From positions 254,406-318,405 of the forward strand of contig PLZV01000030.1 in assembly GCA_003152315.1 (NCBI GenBank): a stretch of 64,000 bases of DNA. Direction: 5' to 3'. The stretch is from Verrucomicrobiota bacterium (lineage in GTDB: Bacteria; Verrucomicrobiota; Verrucomicrobiia; Palsa-1439). Shown here in pieces: positions 53,411-63,138 of the stretch. The notes beneath the pieces are model-generated. The model was not told the DNA's origin. It did not search any database and saw only the letters and a program-made list of their open reading frames with translations. Position 1 is the stretch's first letter, and the number at the start of each line of letters is the position of its first letter. Made by a program: the position numbers and the translations under genes.

Positions 53411-56153
53411 GCAGCGCGATGTCTGCCCGAACCAGGCCTTCGCTCGCAGAGTGCTTCATCCGAAACTTGAGCTTCTCGCAGACCGCCTGCATGCCGAGGT
53501 TCTCAGGAAGGATCTCGGCGGTGATACGTTGGAGTCCCTCTTCCCGGCCAACGTGCACCAGTCGTCGCAACAACTCCGTGCCAAGTCCGCGGCGCTGGTA
53601 GCTGTCGCTGATAAGTATGGAGAATTGTGCAACATCCGTTCCGGTTTCCCGGCTCAAACGACCGACGCCGAGAATTCTGCGTTTCGTCGTTTTGGGGTCG
53701 TCGTACTCCGCCACCAGCGCAATCTCGCGATCATAGTCGTTGAAGCAAATGCGCGTGAGCCGGTCGTGGGTGACGCGCTGACCCAGCGCGATCATATGAA
53801 AATAACGGAAGTACACGCTCTCTTCCGACAGGGACTGGTGGAAGTCCACCATCAGCGGCTCATCCTCGGGACGAATGGGACGGATGATAATCGGCGTGCC
53901 GTCCTTCATCTTGGCCGTGCTGATGTATTGCGTTGGATAAGGTCGAATCGCGAGCTTCGGCAGGCTGTCTTCGGTGACGTTCGGGTCATGCAACACAACC
54001 CGCGCGTCAAGCGCGACCAGCCGCTCGGGCGACGCGAGCAACGGGTTGATGTCGATTTCCTTGATCCAGCGCTGCTCGACCACGAGTTGGCTGAAACGAA
54101 CCAGCAACTGCTCCAGTGCCGCGAGATCAACCGGCGATCGCCCGCGCACACCCTTCAAGGCCGTGAAGATGCATGTGCGTTCCATCCAGCGACGCGCGAG
54201 CGTGACGTTCAATGGCGGCAGGGCCAGCGCGCGGTCCTTGAAGACTTCTACAAGTTGTCCGCCTGTCCCAAACAACAGCACCGGCCCAAATTGTGGGTCG
54301 AGGCTGCTGCCAAGAATTAATTCGTAGCCGTCGAGCTTGATCATCGCTTGCACGGTTACGCCGAGAAAGTGTTTCGCGCCGGCTTTTTCGACGACTGATT
54401 TCTTGATGGCGGCGAACGCTTTCTTTACCGCCGCGGCGTTGGCGAGGTCCAGCTTCACGCCACCAACGTCCGTCTTGTGCGTGATCGTCTGGGAGTAGAG
54501 TTTCAGCACGACCGGGTAGCCGATTTCTGCCGCGTGCTTTGCAGCTTCGATCTCATCCTTGGCGATACGCGTATCGACCGTGGGAATGCCGTAGGCCGCC
54601 AGCAGTTCCTTCGATTCAAACTCGGTGAGCAGGGAGCGGCCGGATTTGCGGACGCCACCGATGAGCTTCGTGGCGCGGGCTACGTCGGGTGCATTGACAT
54701 CTTCCTGGCCCGACAAGGACGGCGTCTCATACAGCCCGTGCAACGCATAGCTGTAACCCCACATATAGGCGAACATGCGCGCTGCCGTATCGGGATACGG
54801 GAACGTTGGAATGTCCGCGCGATTGAGAATCTCCTCGCCCATGGCGACATCCGCGCCACCCATCCAGCTCGCGATCACGGGCTTGCCGAATGTTTTCGCG
54901 TACGGCTTCAACTGTTCCGCTGTCTGCGTCGCATCGGTCATGGCTTGCGGCGTGAGAATGACGAGCAAGCCGTCCGTTCGCGGGTCTTTCGCAGCGATCT
55001 CGAGCGCTTTGGCATAGCGCTCCGCTCCGGCATCCCCCAGGACATCGATTGGATTATTGTGGCTCCACGCCGGCGGCAGAATCTGATTCAGCGCGTCCAG
55101 CGTCTCCTTCGACAACTCGGCGAGTTCGCCACCGTTCGTGAGCAACGCGTCCACCGCCAGCACGCCGGGTCCGCCGGCGTTCGTGAGAATCGTCAAACGC
55201 GGACCTTTGGGGCGCGGTTGTTTCGCCAGCACCTCGGCCATGTAAAAGACCTCGGCAATGGTATTAACGCGCAGCACGCCACTGCGGCGAAACGCGGCGT
55301 CGAGAACGTCGTCACTGCCCGTCAGGGAGCCCGTATGCGAGGCGGCGGCCCTGGCCGCGCCTTCGGTGCGGCCTGGCTTGATGACGATGATCGGTTTCGA
55401 GAGCGCAACCTCCCGCGCAGCAGACAGGAACGAACGAGCATCGCCAATCGTCTCCATATAGATGACAATGCTCTGGGTTTTCGGGTCGTCCCCAAGATAA
55501 TCGATGAGATCGCCCCAGCCGACGTCGAGCATCGAGCCGATGGAGATGAAGGCGCTGAAACCGACGTTCTCACGCAGGCTCCAGTCGAGCACGGCGGTGC
55601 AGAGTGCGCCGCTCTGGCTGATGAAACCGACATTGCCCGCGCGCGCGATCTTGCCCGCGAAGGTGGCGTTAAGCCCACTTGGCGGACGCATCACGCCGAG
55701 GCAGTTGGGGCCAATAATGCGCATCTTGCCGCGGCGCGCTTTCTCTAAAACCCGCCGCTCCAACTCCGCACCGGCGTCACCTGTCTCTTTGAACCCGGCG
55801 GAGATAACGACGGCGGCTTTCACGCCGGCCTTGACGCAATCGGCAACGATGCCGGGTACGGTCGGCGCGGGTGTGACGATCACGGCGAGATCAATCGGCT
55901 CGGGGATATCCGCAATATTCGGGTACGCACGAATGCTGAGCACGCTCGCGCGATTCGGGTTAACCGGATAGACCGTGCCACCGAACGGACTGGTGATGAG
56001 GTTCCAGAGAATCGTCCGGCCCACGCTGTCTTTTTTCTCTGTGGCGCCAATGACCGCGACGGTGGCGGGAGAAAAGAAAACGTCGAGCGGTCGCCGCACG
56101 GCACGGAGAATGTCGTGGGCGGGATCGGTGGTCGGTTTGTCGATGCGTCTCAT
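53406..56153 (-). CDS. ADP-forming acyl-CoA synthetase fused to GNAT acetyltransferase
   Basis: 915 residues. CoA-binding Rossmann domain (about 25-150: [19 protein letters not shown]), succinyl-CoA-ligase-like domains (about 150-480) with the phospho-His motif [12 protein letters not shown], an ATP-grasp domain (about 505-730: [29 protein letters not shown]) and a C-terminal GNAT domain (about 755-915: SIRPI-type start [27 protein letters not shown]). Same order as the protein acetyltransferase Pat, but the SHTG His is kept, so the ligase half may be active. The stop codon comes from the inserted element; only the last residue or so was altered. Confidence 0.9.
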   Translation of the reverse strand: MRRIDKPTTDPAHDILRAVRRPLDVFFSPATVAVIGATEKKDSVGRTILWNLITSPFGGTVYPVNPNRASVLSIRAYPNIADIPEPIDLAVIVTPAPTVPGIVADCVKAGVKAAVVISAGFKETGDAGAELERRVLEKARRGKMRIIGPNCLGVMRPPSGLNATFAGKIARAGNVGFISQSGALCTAVLDWSLRENVGFSAFISIGSMLDVGWGDLIDYLGDDPKTQSIVIYMETIGDARSFLSAAREVALSKPIIVIKPGRTEGAARAAASHTGSLTGSDDVLDAAFRRSGVLRVNTIAEVFYMAEVLAKQPRPKGPRLTILTNAGGPGVLAVDALLTNGGELAELSKETLDALNQILPPAWSHNNPIDVLGDAGAERYAKALEIAAKDPRTDGLLVILTPQAMTDATQTAEQLKPYAKTFGKPVIASWMGGADVAMGEEILNRADIPTFPYPDTAARMFAYMWGYSYALHGLYETPSLSGQEDVNAPDVARATKLIGGVRKSGRSLLTEFESKELLAAYGIPTVDTRIAKDEIEAAKHAAEIGYPVVLKLYSQTITHKTDVGGVKLDLANAAAVKKAFAAIKKSVVEKAGAKHFLGVTVQAMIKLDGYELILGSSLDPQFGPVLLFGTGGQLVEVFKDRALALPPLNVTLARRWMERTCIFTALKGVRGRSPVDLAALEQLLVRFSQLVVEQRWIKEIDINPLLASPERLVALDARVVLHDPNVTEDSLPKLAIRPYPTQYISTAKMKDGTPIIIRPIRPEDEPLMVDFHQSLSEESVYFRYFHMIALGQRVTHDRLTRICFNDYDREIALVAEYDDPKTTKRRILGVGRLSRETGTDVAQFSILISDSYQRRGLGTELLRRLVHVGREEGLQRITAEILPENLGMQAVCEKLKFRMKHSASEGLVRADIALR

Positions 56154-56159
56154 GTCTCG

Positions 56160-57425
56160 TCAGGGGAATAGTCCGCGGACCTGCTTGGCCTGGGCGATCT
56201 TGCTAATGCCAAGCGCCAGCGCGGCGTCGCGCATGTAGAGTTTCTGCTTCTTGGCCATCTGCAACACCTGCTGGTAGGCCAATTCGAGCTGACGATACAA
56301 CTTGTCGTTGACCTCCGCCTCCGTCCAGAAAAAGCTCTGCAAGTCTTGCACCCACTCGAAGTAACTGACGATGACGCCGCCCGCGTTGCAGAGCACGTCG
56401 GGGATGAGGAAAATATCGTCACGTTGCCGCAACACGCTGTCGGCCTCGATGGTAGTCGGGCCGTTCGCCGCTTCCGCCAGGACACGGCAGCGAATCTTGC
56501 CGACATTCTTCTCGGTGATCTGTCGTTCGAGCGCGGCCGGGATGAGGACTTCGCATTCGAGTTGCAGCAGTTCATCGTTGGTGATGGTCTCGCAGCCATC
56601 CACGAACCCCTCCAGGCTGCCATGTCGCGTGGTGTGGTCGATGAGCTTGTTCACATCCAGCCCTTGTGGATTGTGGATGCCACCCGTGTAATCACTGACC
56701 CCGATAATCCTGGCGCCGAATCGGTGAAGCTGCTGTGCGGTGATTGACCCGACGTTGCCGAAACCCTGCACGACGACCCGCGTGCCCTCGGATTTCATAT
56801 TCAGGTTGTCGAGTGTGCGGTTGACAAGATAGGCGACGCCGCGACCGGTTGCTTCCTTGCGTCCGGCCGACCCGCCGAGTGCAACGGGTTTTCCCGTGAC
56901 GATTTGCGGAACCGGATTACCCTCGTGCATGGAGTAGGTGTCCATCATCCACGCCATGATCTGCTCGTTGGTGCCCAGATCGGGCGCCATGACGTCGACG
57001 TGCGGGCCGATGAACGGGATCATTTCCTGCGTGAACCGGCGGGTCATGCGTTCGAGCTCGCCGCGGCTCATCTTGCGTGGGTCGCACGTGACACCGCCTT
57101 TTGCGCCACCATAGGGCAGCCCGCACAGCGAACATTTCCAGCTCATCCACATCGCCAGCGCCGCGACCTCGCCGAGCGTCACATCCGGGTGATACCGCAG
57201 CCCCCCCTTGGTCGGGCCAACCGAGAGGTGATGCTGGACGCGGTAGCCGGTGAACATCTCTGTGTGTCCGTCGTCCATGCGCGTGGGGACCGACACGATC
57301 ATGGCGCGCTTGGGCATCTTCGTGCGGATACGTTCGCTTTGCCCGATGTCGAGAATGTCGGCGACCCGGTCGAACTGCTGGCAGGCCATGACATAGGCTG
57401 GGGACTGCATGAACTCATCAAGCAT
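56160..57425 (-). CDS. gdhA: Glutamate dehydrogenase family (Glu/Leu/Phe/Val)
   Basis: 421 residues. Substrate-domain motif CSLCGLPYGGAKGGVTCDPRKMS (catalytic Lys in GAKGG), VDVMAPDLGTNEQIMAWMMD, nucleotide-binding GFGNVGSITAQQL (about 235) and DVLCNAGGVIVSYFEWVQ. Hexameric NAD(P)-dependent oxidative deamination of glutamate to 2-oxoglutarate. 6 bases upstream of the acyl-CoA synthetase gene and overlapping the lipid-kinase gene by 8, forming a three-gene unit. Confidence 0.93.
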   Translation of the reverse strand: MLDEFMQSPAYVMACQQFDRVADILDIGQSERIRTKMPKRAMIVSVPTRMDDGHTEMFTGYRVQHHLSVGPTKGGLRYHPDVTLGEVAALAMWMSWKCSLCGLPYGGAKGGVTCDPRKMSRGELERMTRRFTQEMIPFIGPHVDVMAPDLGTNEQIMAWMMDTYSMHEGNPVPQIVTGKPVALGGSAGRKEATGRGVAYLVNRTLDNLNMKSEGTRVVVQGFGNVGSITAQQLHRFGARIIGVSDYTGGIHNPQGLDVNKLIDHTTRHGSLEGFVDGCETITNDELLQLECEVLIPAALERQITEKNVGKIRCRVLAEAANGPTTIEADSVLRQRDDIFLIPDVLCNAGGVIVSYFEWVQDLQSFFWTEAEVNDKLYRQLELAYQQVLQMAKKQKLYMRDAALALGISKIAQAKQVRGLFP

Positions 57426-58320
57426 GTTTTTTCCCTCCGTCCAATTTCGGCACGATCACTCGCAATGCACGCGGCACGATCGAGAATGTCACCGGCGCGT
57501 CGCCGGCGTCCTCGCCATCCAGCTCAAACGGCGTCGTGCCAGGCGCAGTGCAGACCAGTCGCTCCGCCTGAAAGTATTCCACATCACCCAGGTCGATGTG
57601 CGCGCCTCGCAGAATACCTTGCCCGTAACGCAGCACGTCCAAATAGCCGCAGCTCTCAAAAACACAGACATCCAACAACCCATCGTCCATCCGCGCCTTC
57701 GGAAAGAGCGCAAACGGCCCCCCATAGTAGCGCCCGTTGCCCACGAGCACGGCCGTGCCAGCCGCCCGCGGGCCGCTGCCATTCAAAGAAACCTCCACCT
57801 GTGGGAGCGTCGTCCCCAAGGTCTTGATTCCCGCCCACACATAGCTGAGCGGGCCGATCTTCTTCTTCAGTTCCCAACTCGCATCACGCACCGCCTGGGC
57901 ATCAAAGCCGACGCCGGCCAGTTGGACGAAGTAGCGTGTAGTGGCCCCGGCTTCGGCGCGGGCGAGATCGATCGTGCGCAGTTCTCCCGTTTTGATGACC
58001 TGCCACGCGGCTTCAATCCGGCGCGGAATGCAAAGTTCGTGCGCGAAAACGTTGACAGTGCCGAGCGGCAATACGCCGAGGGTCGCGCCGGAAGTGCCCA
58101 TGCCGTTGACGACCTCGTTGATCGTGCCGTCGCCACCCGCGGCGACGATGGCGCGGAAGCCCTCCTGCACCGCCCGCGCGGCCAGCAACTTCGCGTCACC
58201 CGCGCGTTCTGTCGGCGCGAGGGTGACGGAATGCCCGGCCTTCGCCTCCAAAAACTTGCGGACACGCTGGTTCTTTTCCCCGCGCGCGGCGGGATTGAAA
58301 ATGACGAAGAGCTTGTCCAT
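57418..58320 (-). CDS. Diacylglycerol/lipid kinase family protein
   Basis: 300 residues. DAGK catalytic motif FNPAARGEKNQRVRKFLEA at 7-25 and GGDGTINEVVNGM (about 62-74), then GTVNVFAHEL, VLVGNGRYYGG and RMDDGLLDVCVFE. YegS/DgkB-type lipid kinase, phosphorylating diacylglycerol, sphingoid base or a similar lipid at the inner membrane. First gene of the minus-strand unit with gdhA. Confidence 0.88.
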   Translation of the reverse strand: MDKLFVIFNPAARGEKNQRVRKFLEAKAGHSVTLAPTERAGDAKLLAARAVQEGFRAIVAAGGDGTINEVVNGMGTSGATLGVLPLGTVNVFAHELCIPRRIEAAWQVIKTGELRTIDLARAEAGATTRYFVQLAGVGFDAQAVRDASWELKKKIGPLSYVWAGIKTLGTTLPQVEVSLNGSGPRAAGTAVLVGNGRYYGGPFALFPKARMDDGLLDVCVFESCGYLDVLRYGQGILRGAHIDLGDVEYFQAERLVCTAPGTTPFELDGEDAGDAPVTFSIVPRALRVIVPKLDGGKKHA

Positions 58321-58389
58321 TGTTGAAAGGCGCGCCTATTGTAGGCGAGAATCCAGGGTAAGCCAAATACGAACTAGTGGAGGCAGGTC

Positions 58390-59760
58390 ATGAAGGCCAT
58401 CAAAATCATTTCCATCATCGTCGCTGTGCTGATCGTGCTCGTCCTCACGCTGGTGGGCGTCGGGATTTACTTCACCAACCGGTATCTGCAATCGCCCGCA
58501 TTCAAAGAGGAAGTTTTGAAAGCGGCACGAGCAGAATTGGGGGCGGACGTACGCATCGACAGTTTCCAAGTGTCGCTTTTCAGCGGCGTCGAGTTGCGGG
58601 GTGTGACCATCGGTAACCCGACTGGCTTTTCCGGGAATCTACTCACCGCCGAGGCCTTTGTCCTGCACTACCGCTTGCTGCCGTTGTTGAGTCGGCGCGT
58701 TGAGATTGAACAGCTTTCCCTTGATAAGCCCATTATCACCCTCTCTCAAAACGACAAGAACGAGTGGAACTACGAATCCATCGGCGCGAAAGGCAGTGCA
58801 ACCAATCCAACGCCGACCGAGGTCAAGCCGACACCCGCAGCACCGAAACCAGCGCCGACCAAATCTGAAACAGCGGCTCCGCTCGACATTGTTCTCTCCA
58901 AGCTCGCCATCACGCAAGGCATGGTCTCGCTGGTCAGCGACAAGAACAAAGCGATCGTGAAGGTGGAGGGCATTAATTTCTCAAGTGCTGTGAGCCTGAT
59001 CGACAACAAGCTGGCCGGTACAGCCAAGGCGGGCATCGACAAGATCAACCTGTCCGACGCGCTCTTTGTCGAGAACGTTGCGGCGTCCGTAACACTCGGG
59101 TCAGACGAGGTGAAGCTGGCGCCGTTAAGCGCCAAACTCGCAGATGGCGCTTTGGCGGGCGACGTCGCCGTGAAATTCGCCGACGGGCTCAAGTACGTCG
59201 TCAACCTGCAGGTGAAAGACGCGGATGTGACGAAGTTATTGCAGGACGCCAAGACAAAGCCCGTGATGAGCGGCAAGCTGACGGCGGCGACGGCGTTGGC
59301 CGGCACAGGCGGACTGCCAACGATTGTCGGCAACGGTCGCGCGGAGATCGACGGCGGCCAATTGATGGAGATCCCGTTGGTAAACCAGCTCGCAACCCTA
59401 TTGCAGATCGATATGCTGCATGATTTGAAGTTCAGTCAGTGTTTGGTGGAATTCTCGATCAGTAACAATGTGATGCAGACATCAGTGATCCGTCTGATAT
59501 CGACGGAAATACAAATAACCGGGAAGGGTTCGATTGCGCTTGATGACCATTCCTTGAAACACAACATGACGCTCACATTCGCAAAAGGGGCGCTGGATCG
59601 CTATCCAAACGAAATTCGCGACTTGTTTACAGAACAGCCGGACGGTTCGCGGACGTTGGACTTTAAAGTGACGGGCACGTACGACTCACCAAAAACTGAT
59701 TTACTCAAAAGCATTACGAAGCGTTTTGGGCAGCAATTACTGCAGAGATTCTCGAAGTAA
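58390..59760 (+). CDS. AsmA family protein
   Basis: 456 residues, start supported by GGAGG. One N-terminal membrane helix (IISIIVAVLIVLVLTLVGVGIYFTN) is followed by AsmA-like beta repeats (VLKAARAELGADVRIDSFQVSLFSGVELRGVTIGNPTGFSG; LEQLSLDKPIITL-type). A Pro/Ala-rich linker lies near 140-165, and the C-terminal AsmA_2-like part at about 310-450. Envelope lipid homeostasis or bridge-like transport is inferred from the family. 2 bases before rsmD. Confidence 0.8.
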   Translation: MKAIKIISIIVAVLIVLVLTLVGVGIYFTNRYLQSPAFKEEVLKAARAELGADVRIDSFQVSLFSGVELRGVTIGNPTGFSGNLLTAEAFVLHYRLLPLLSRRVEIEQLSLDKPIITLSQNDKNEWNYESIGAKGSATNPTPTEVKPTPAAPKPAPTKSETAAPLDIVLSKLAITQGMVSLVSDKNKAIVKVEGINFSSAVSLIDNKLAGTAKAGIDKINLSDALFVENVAASVTLGSDEVKLAPLSAKLADGALAGDVAVKFADGLKYVVNLQVKDADVTKLLQDAKTKPVMSGKLTAATALAGTGGLPTIVGNGRAEIDGGQLMEIPLVNQLATLLQIDMLHDLKFSQCLVEFSISNNVMQTSVIRLISTEIQITGKGSIALDDHSLKHNMTLTFAKGALDRYPNEIRDLFTEQPDGSRTLDFKVTGTYDSPKTDLLKSITKRFGQQLLQRFSK

Positions 59761-59762
59761 CC

Positions 59763-60341
59763 ATGCGCATCATTGCCGGCCTCGCCAAGGGAATGCCGTT
59801 GACCGTGCCACGCGCGGGCGTGCGACCGACGGCGGATCGTATTCGCGAGGCGGTTTTCTCCAGCTTGGGCGCGCGCCTTGTGGGGGCTCGCGTGCTGGAT
59901 CTGTTTGCGGGAACCGGCGCGCTCGGATTGGAGGCGGCCAGTCGCGGGGCAATGTCGGTACTGTTTGTGGAGAATGCGCGCAGTGCGACCGAATGCCTGG
60001 AGCGAAACCTGGCGACGTTCCAGCGGAACCGCGAAGTGACTTGCGAGTTTTCCGTGACCCGTGCCGCGGTGGAGACGCAACTCCGAAAACTCGGAACTGC
60101 CGGCGAAACATTCAGCCTGATTTTCGCCGATCCGCCCTACGGCCAGGAAGCACAGGACTTGTTACGTGATGCGGGTCTGCCACAATTGCTAGAGGGCGAT
60201 GGACTATTGGTGCTCGAATCGGCGAAGCGCGACGCGCTGGTAGTGATCCCGCCATGGGAATCGGTGCGCGAGGCGATTTATGGAGATACGCGCGTGGACT
60301 TTCTGCGACGCGAACCGGCTTCAACCAACAGCGGCGGTTGA
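59763..60341 (+). CDS. rsmD: 16S rRNA (guanine966-N2)-methyltransferase
   Basis: 192 residues. MRIIAGLAKGMPLTVP and RPTADRIREAVFSSLG are the RsmD N-terminal marks. SAM-binding VLDLFAGTGALGLEAASRGA (about 43-62), catalytic FADPPYGQE (NPPY-type, about 120). Methylates G966 of 16S rRNA. Its 3' end overlaps the convergent TPR gene by 21 bases. Confidence 0.92.
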   Translation: MRIIAGLAKGMPLTVPRAGVRPTADRIREAVFSSLGARLVGARVLDLFAGTGALGLEAASRGAMSVLFVENARSATECLERNLATFQRNREVTCEFSVTRAAVETQLRKLGTAGETFSLIFADPPYGQEAQDLLRDAGLPQLLEGDGLLVLESAKRDALVVIPPWESVREAIYGDTRVDFLRREPASTNSGG

Positions 60342-61160
60342 GAACTTCTCCGCCAGTTCCTCGGTCAGCATACTGGCGACGAGCGGCAGGCATTTTTCAA
60401 CTTTCTTGACTGCTTCATACGCTTCCTTCGGCTTGCCCATTTCCGCATAGGCGAGGCAGAGCCAGACCCATGGCGTGGCGTCTCCCGAGTTGATGGAGAT
60501 CGCTTTCTGGTACGCCTCGATTGCCTTGTCGTATTGCGCCTGGAGGTGGTGGACGTTTCCGAGATTGTTCCATGCGACAACATAGTTTGGCTTGAGCGCA
60601 ATGGCCTTTTCGTATGAGGCAATGGCATCGTCGTACTTGCAACGGGCCGCATAAGCATCGGCGAGATTGCACCAAGTTTGCGCGTCATCCGGCTTCGCGG
60701 TCAAGAGTTGGAAACAGACGGAGATCAACTCGGTGTACTTGCCCTGGTTCTTGTAGGCGAGTGCCAGGCGCGACAAAGCGCAGGGATTAATCGGTTGCTG
60801 TTTGGTGATCTCCTTGGCAAAACCGATCCGGTCAAAGTCGTCTTCCTCGCCTTCATAAGCGCCGTCGAGCCGCGTCCATGCGTTCTCATCGTCGGGGTGA
60901 AGACGCACGACCTCTTTCGCGAAAGCCAAAAGGTCGCGAGGCTCCGCATCGTCTTTGGTGCTGAGCTGGAGAAACGTCCAGGCGTGGCGATTGCCCGGAT
61001 GGGCCTTGATGATTTCCTCGCAGAATTGCACAAACTCCGCGGGCCTGAGTTCCTGCGTGCAAATCGTATAAAGTTTCGACCACGCCTTGGGGTGATCCGG
61101 CTTGCGGCGGACAGCTTGTTGATGCCGTTGTATCAACCAGTTAGCGAGATGTGGCTCCAT
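60321..61160 (-). CDS. TPR-repeat protein
   Basis: 279 residues, no signal peptide. A row of TPRs from about 20 to 250, clearest at WCNLADAYAARCKYDDAIASYEKAIALKPNYVVAWNNLGNVHHLQAQYDKAIEAYQKAISINSGD. Likely a cytoplasmic protein-interaction scaffold; partner unknown. The convergent overlap with rsmD means both 3' ends are constrained. Confidence 0.8.
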   Translation of the reverse strand: MEPHLANWLIQRHQQAVRRKPDHPKAWSKLYTICTQELRPAEFVQFCEEIIKAHPGNRHAWTFLQLSTKDDAEPRDLLAFAKEVVRLHPDDENAWTRLDGAYEGEEDDFDRIGFAKEITKQQPINPCALSRLALAYKNQGKYTELISVCFQLLTAKPDDAQTWCNLADAYAARCKYDDAIASYEKAIALKPNYVVAWNNLGNVHHLQAQYDKAIEAYQKAISINSGDATPWVWLCLAYAEMGKPKEAYEAVKKVEKCLPLVASMLTEELAEKFSTAAVG

Positions 61161-61229
61161 AATCCATTGGACCCTGACAAGTCCTTAGTAGCAGCCTGTG
61201 GGCCAGCTTTTACCAAGCCTGTAAGCCAA

Positions 61230-62633
61230 TTACTCAACAATGCGCATCTGGACCGCGTTGATTACTTTGTCGTGGGCGAGGATATCGGAGACGATGACCA
61301 CCTGGTCGCCCTTGGAAAGGAAGCCGCGCTCCATCAGCACCTGCTCGGCGCGCAAAACCGTCTCTTCCGGGTCTTCGCTGAACTGGATCAACTGCGGCAT
61401 GACGCCCCAATGCAAGGTGAGCTGGTTGCGAATTCGCTCGTTATTCGTGAAGGCAAAAATCCGCGAATGATTCGGCCGCAGCCACGAGGTGTACCGCGCC
61501 ATGTGCCCGTACCGGGTGAACACCAGCAGGCCCTTGGCTTTCAATTCGTTGGCCATGACCACCGCGGAACGGACGATCTTTTGGCGTTCCTCAATCAGTT
61601 CAACGTCCTCGGCGTAATTGGCGCCACCGCTGCGCTCGATCCGCTGCGCGATGCGGTCGAGCACTTCGAGGCATTCCAGCGGATATTTCCCAACCGTGGT
61701 CTCCCCCGAAAGCATGACGGAATCCGCCTGCTCGAAGACGGCGTTCGCCACGTCCGTGACTTCCGCGCGCGTGGGCATCGGATTCTCGATCATCGATTCC
61801 AACATGTGCGTCGCGACAATGACCGGCCTGCCCTTGCGAATGCACGCCTTGACCGTTCGCCGCTGGATGATCGGCAGTTCTTCGTACGGACACTCGATGC
61901 CAAGATCGCCACGGGCGACCATGATTCCATCCGCCGCGTCGATCAGGTCGAACAGATTGACGACCGCCTGCTGGTCCTCGATCTTGGCGACTATCGTTGC
62001 GTCCGAATGCCCCGCTCGAAGTATTTCGCGAAGTTCTTCGATGTCCTTCCGTTCGCGGACAAACGACAAGGCAATGATGTCGACGCCCAAGGCAATGCCC
62101 AGGGCAATGTCTTGTCGGTCCTTCTCGGTAATGGACGGCATACTGATCTTGATGCCGGGCAGGTTGATATGCCGACGCGAACCCAATTCCCCCTGCGTCA
62201 ACACCTCGCAACGCATCCGCCGGTGCAGCTTTTCCAGCACCCGCAAGCGAATCACCCCGTTGTCCACGAGCACCGTGTCACCCTCGTGAATGTCTTTAAT
62301 GAGGTTGGGGTAATTGACATCGACCGATTTCTCTTCTTCGCTCTGCGCCCCCTTGACCGTAAACTCAAAGATGTCCCCCGGTTTCAACTCCATCGGGACC
62401 GGTAGATCCCCCGTGCGAATGGACGGCCCCTGCGTATCCATCATGATCGCGCAGGGAATCCCGACCGTCTCGGAAGCGGTGCGGATGCGCTGAAAAATCT
62501 CCCGCGTCCACTCATGCGTCGCATGGCACATGTTGAGGCGGGCAACATTCATCCCCCCCCGAATCATCTTCTCGAGCATTTCGGATGACTCAATGCTCGG
62601 CCCAATCGTGCAAGTGATCTTCGTGTTCCTCAT
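61230..62633 (-). CDS. pyk: Pyruvate kinase
   Basis: 467 residues from the ATG at 62633; the frame continues upstream through repeat DNA but MRNTKITCTIGPS is the normal start. Motifs: GMNVARLNMCHATHEW (usually NFSHG), AIMMDTQGPSIRTG, ATIVAKIEDQQAV (catalytic Lys), DGIMVARGDLGIECP, RPVIVATHMLESMIENPMPTRAEVTDVANAVFEQADSVMLSGETTVGKYP. The C-terminal domain is of normal length. Forms pyruvate and ATP from PEP. Confidence 0.95.
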   Translation of the reverse strand: MRNTKITCTIGPSIESSEMLEKMIRGGMNVARLNMCHATHEWTREIFQRIRTASETVGIPCAIMMDTQGPSIRTGDLPVPMELKPGDIFEFTVKGAQSEEEKSVDVNYPNLIKDIHEGDTVLVDNGVIRLRVLEKLHRRMRCEVLTQGELGSRRHINLPGIKISMPSITEKDRQDIALGIALGVDIIALSFVRERKDIEELREILRAGHSDATIVAKIEDQQAVVNLFDLIDAADGIMVARGDLGIECPYEELPIIQRRTVKACIRKGRPVIVATHMLESMIENPMPTRAEVTDVANAVFEQADSVMLSGETTVGKYPLECLEVLDRIAQRIERSGGANYAEDVELIEERQKIVRSAVVMANELKAKGLLVFTRYGHMARYTSWLRPNHSRIFAFTNNERIRNQLTLHWGVMPQLIQFSEDPEETVLRAEQVLMERGFLSKGDQVVIVSDILAHDKVINAVQMRIVE

Positions 62634-62689
62634 AGCGACCCTGACGCCCGACACACTAACCGGACACCCAACAAAAGGAAAGTGTCTGC

Positions 62690-62946
62690 ATTGTAGCGGC
62701 GGTCTGTGACCGCCGAATTCGCCAGCCGCCTCCGCCTTGTAGGTCGACCGTATAAATTGTTCCAATTGCGCATCTCAATTTGCGGATTCGTTTCACAGTT
62801 TGCGTTTTTTTCGGAGCCCACCTCTCGCCCTGTAGCCACGGCGCTCCGTCGCCGTGCTGTTTCCGATTGTAGGGCGCAATGCCTGTCGTCCAAGTATCGC
62901 GCCGCGCCCCCCTCCCCGGTCTGTCATGGTGAGCCTGTCGAACCAT
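62690..62946. repeat. Cluster of small palindromic repeats, several preceded by TGTAG
   Basis: TGTAG occurs at 62692, 62738, 62831 and 62868, each followed by a palindrome or GC-rich near-palindrome. These are CGGCGGTC/GACCGCCG (62697-62715), GGTCGACC (about 62742-62749), CACGGCG/CGCCGTG (62837-62856) and a weaker one at 62872. ATGGT/ACCAT with the core GAGCCTGTCGA lies at 62926-62946. Similar strings recur in many environmental bacterial genomes as far as I recall. The 62634-63401 interval holds no gene I can support. Confidence 0.6.
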
Positions 62947-63108
62947 CTCTCACCACACCAACAACCCTTCAAGCAACCGGGCGCCTTCATAAGTTTAAAG
63001 ACACCTCGCGCCATAGCGTCAGCGTCCTCTCCGCGGGCCCTCATTTCCAGAAAGCCGAGCGCCTTGGGAAGGCGCAAGACCGCCTCGCGTCGTTTCGAGG
63101 CCCGTAGG

Positions 63109-63134
63109 GTAATGCGATTGGGCATGAGCATTAC
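63109..63134. repeat. 7-bp perfect inverted repeat GTAATGC/GCATTAC
   Basis: GTAATGC at 63109-63115 and GCATTAC at 63128-63134, 12-base loop, just beyond the end of module C in its reading direction. It could help end the module's transcript, but no T-run follows. Confidence 0.4.
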
Positions 63135-63138
63135 GAAC

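Noticed and set aside
62706..63107. Frames across the pyk upstream region
   Set aside because: They translate dispersed palindromes and the hairpin motif, not a protein.
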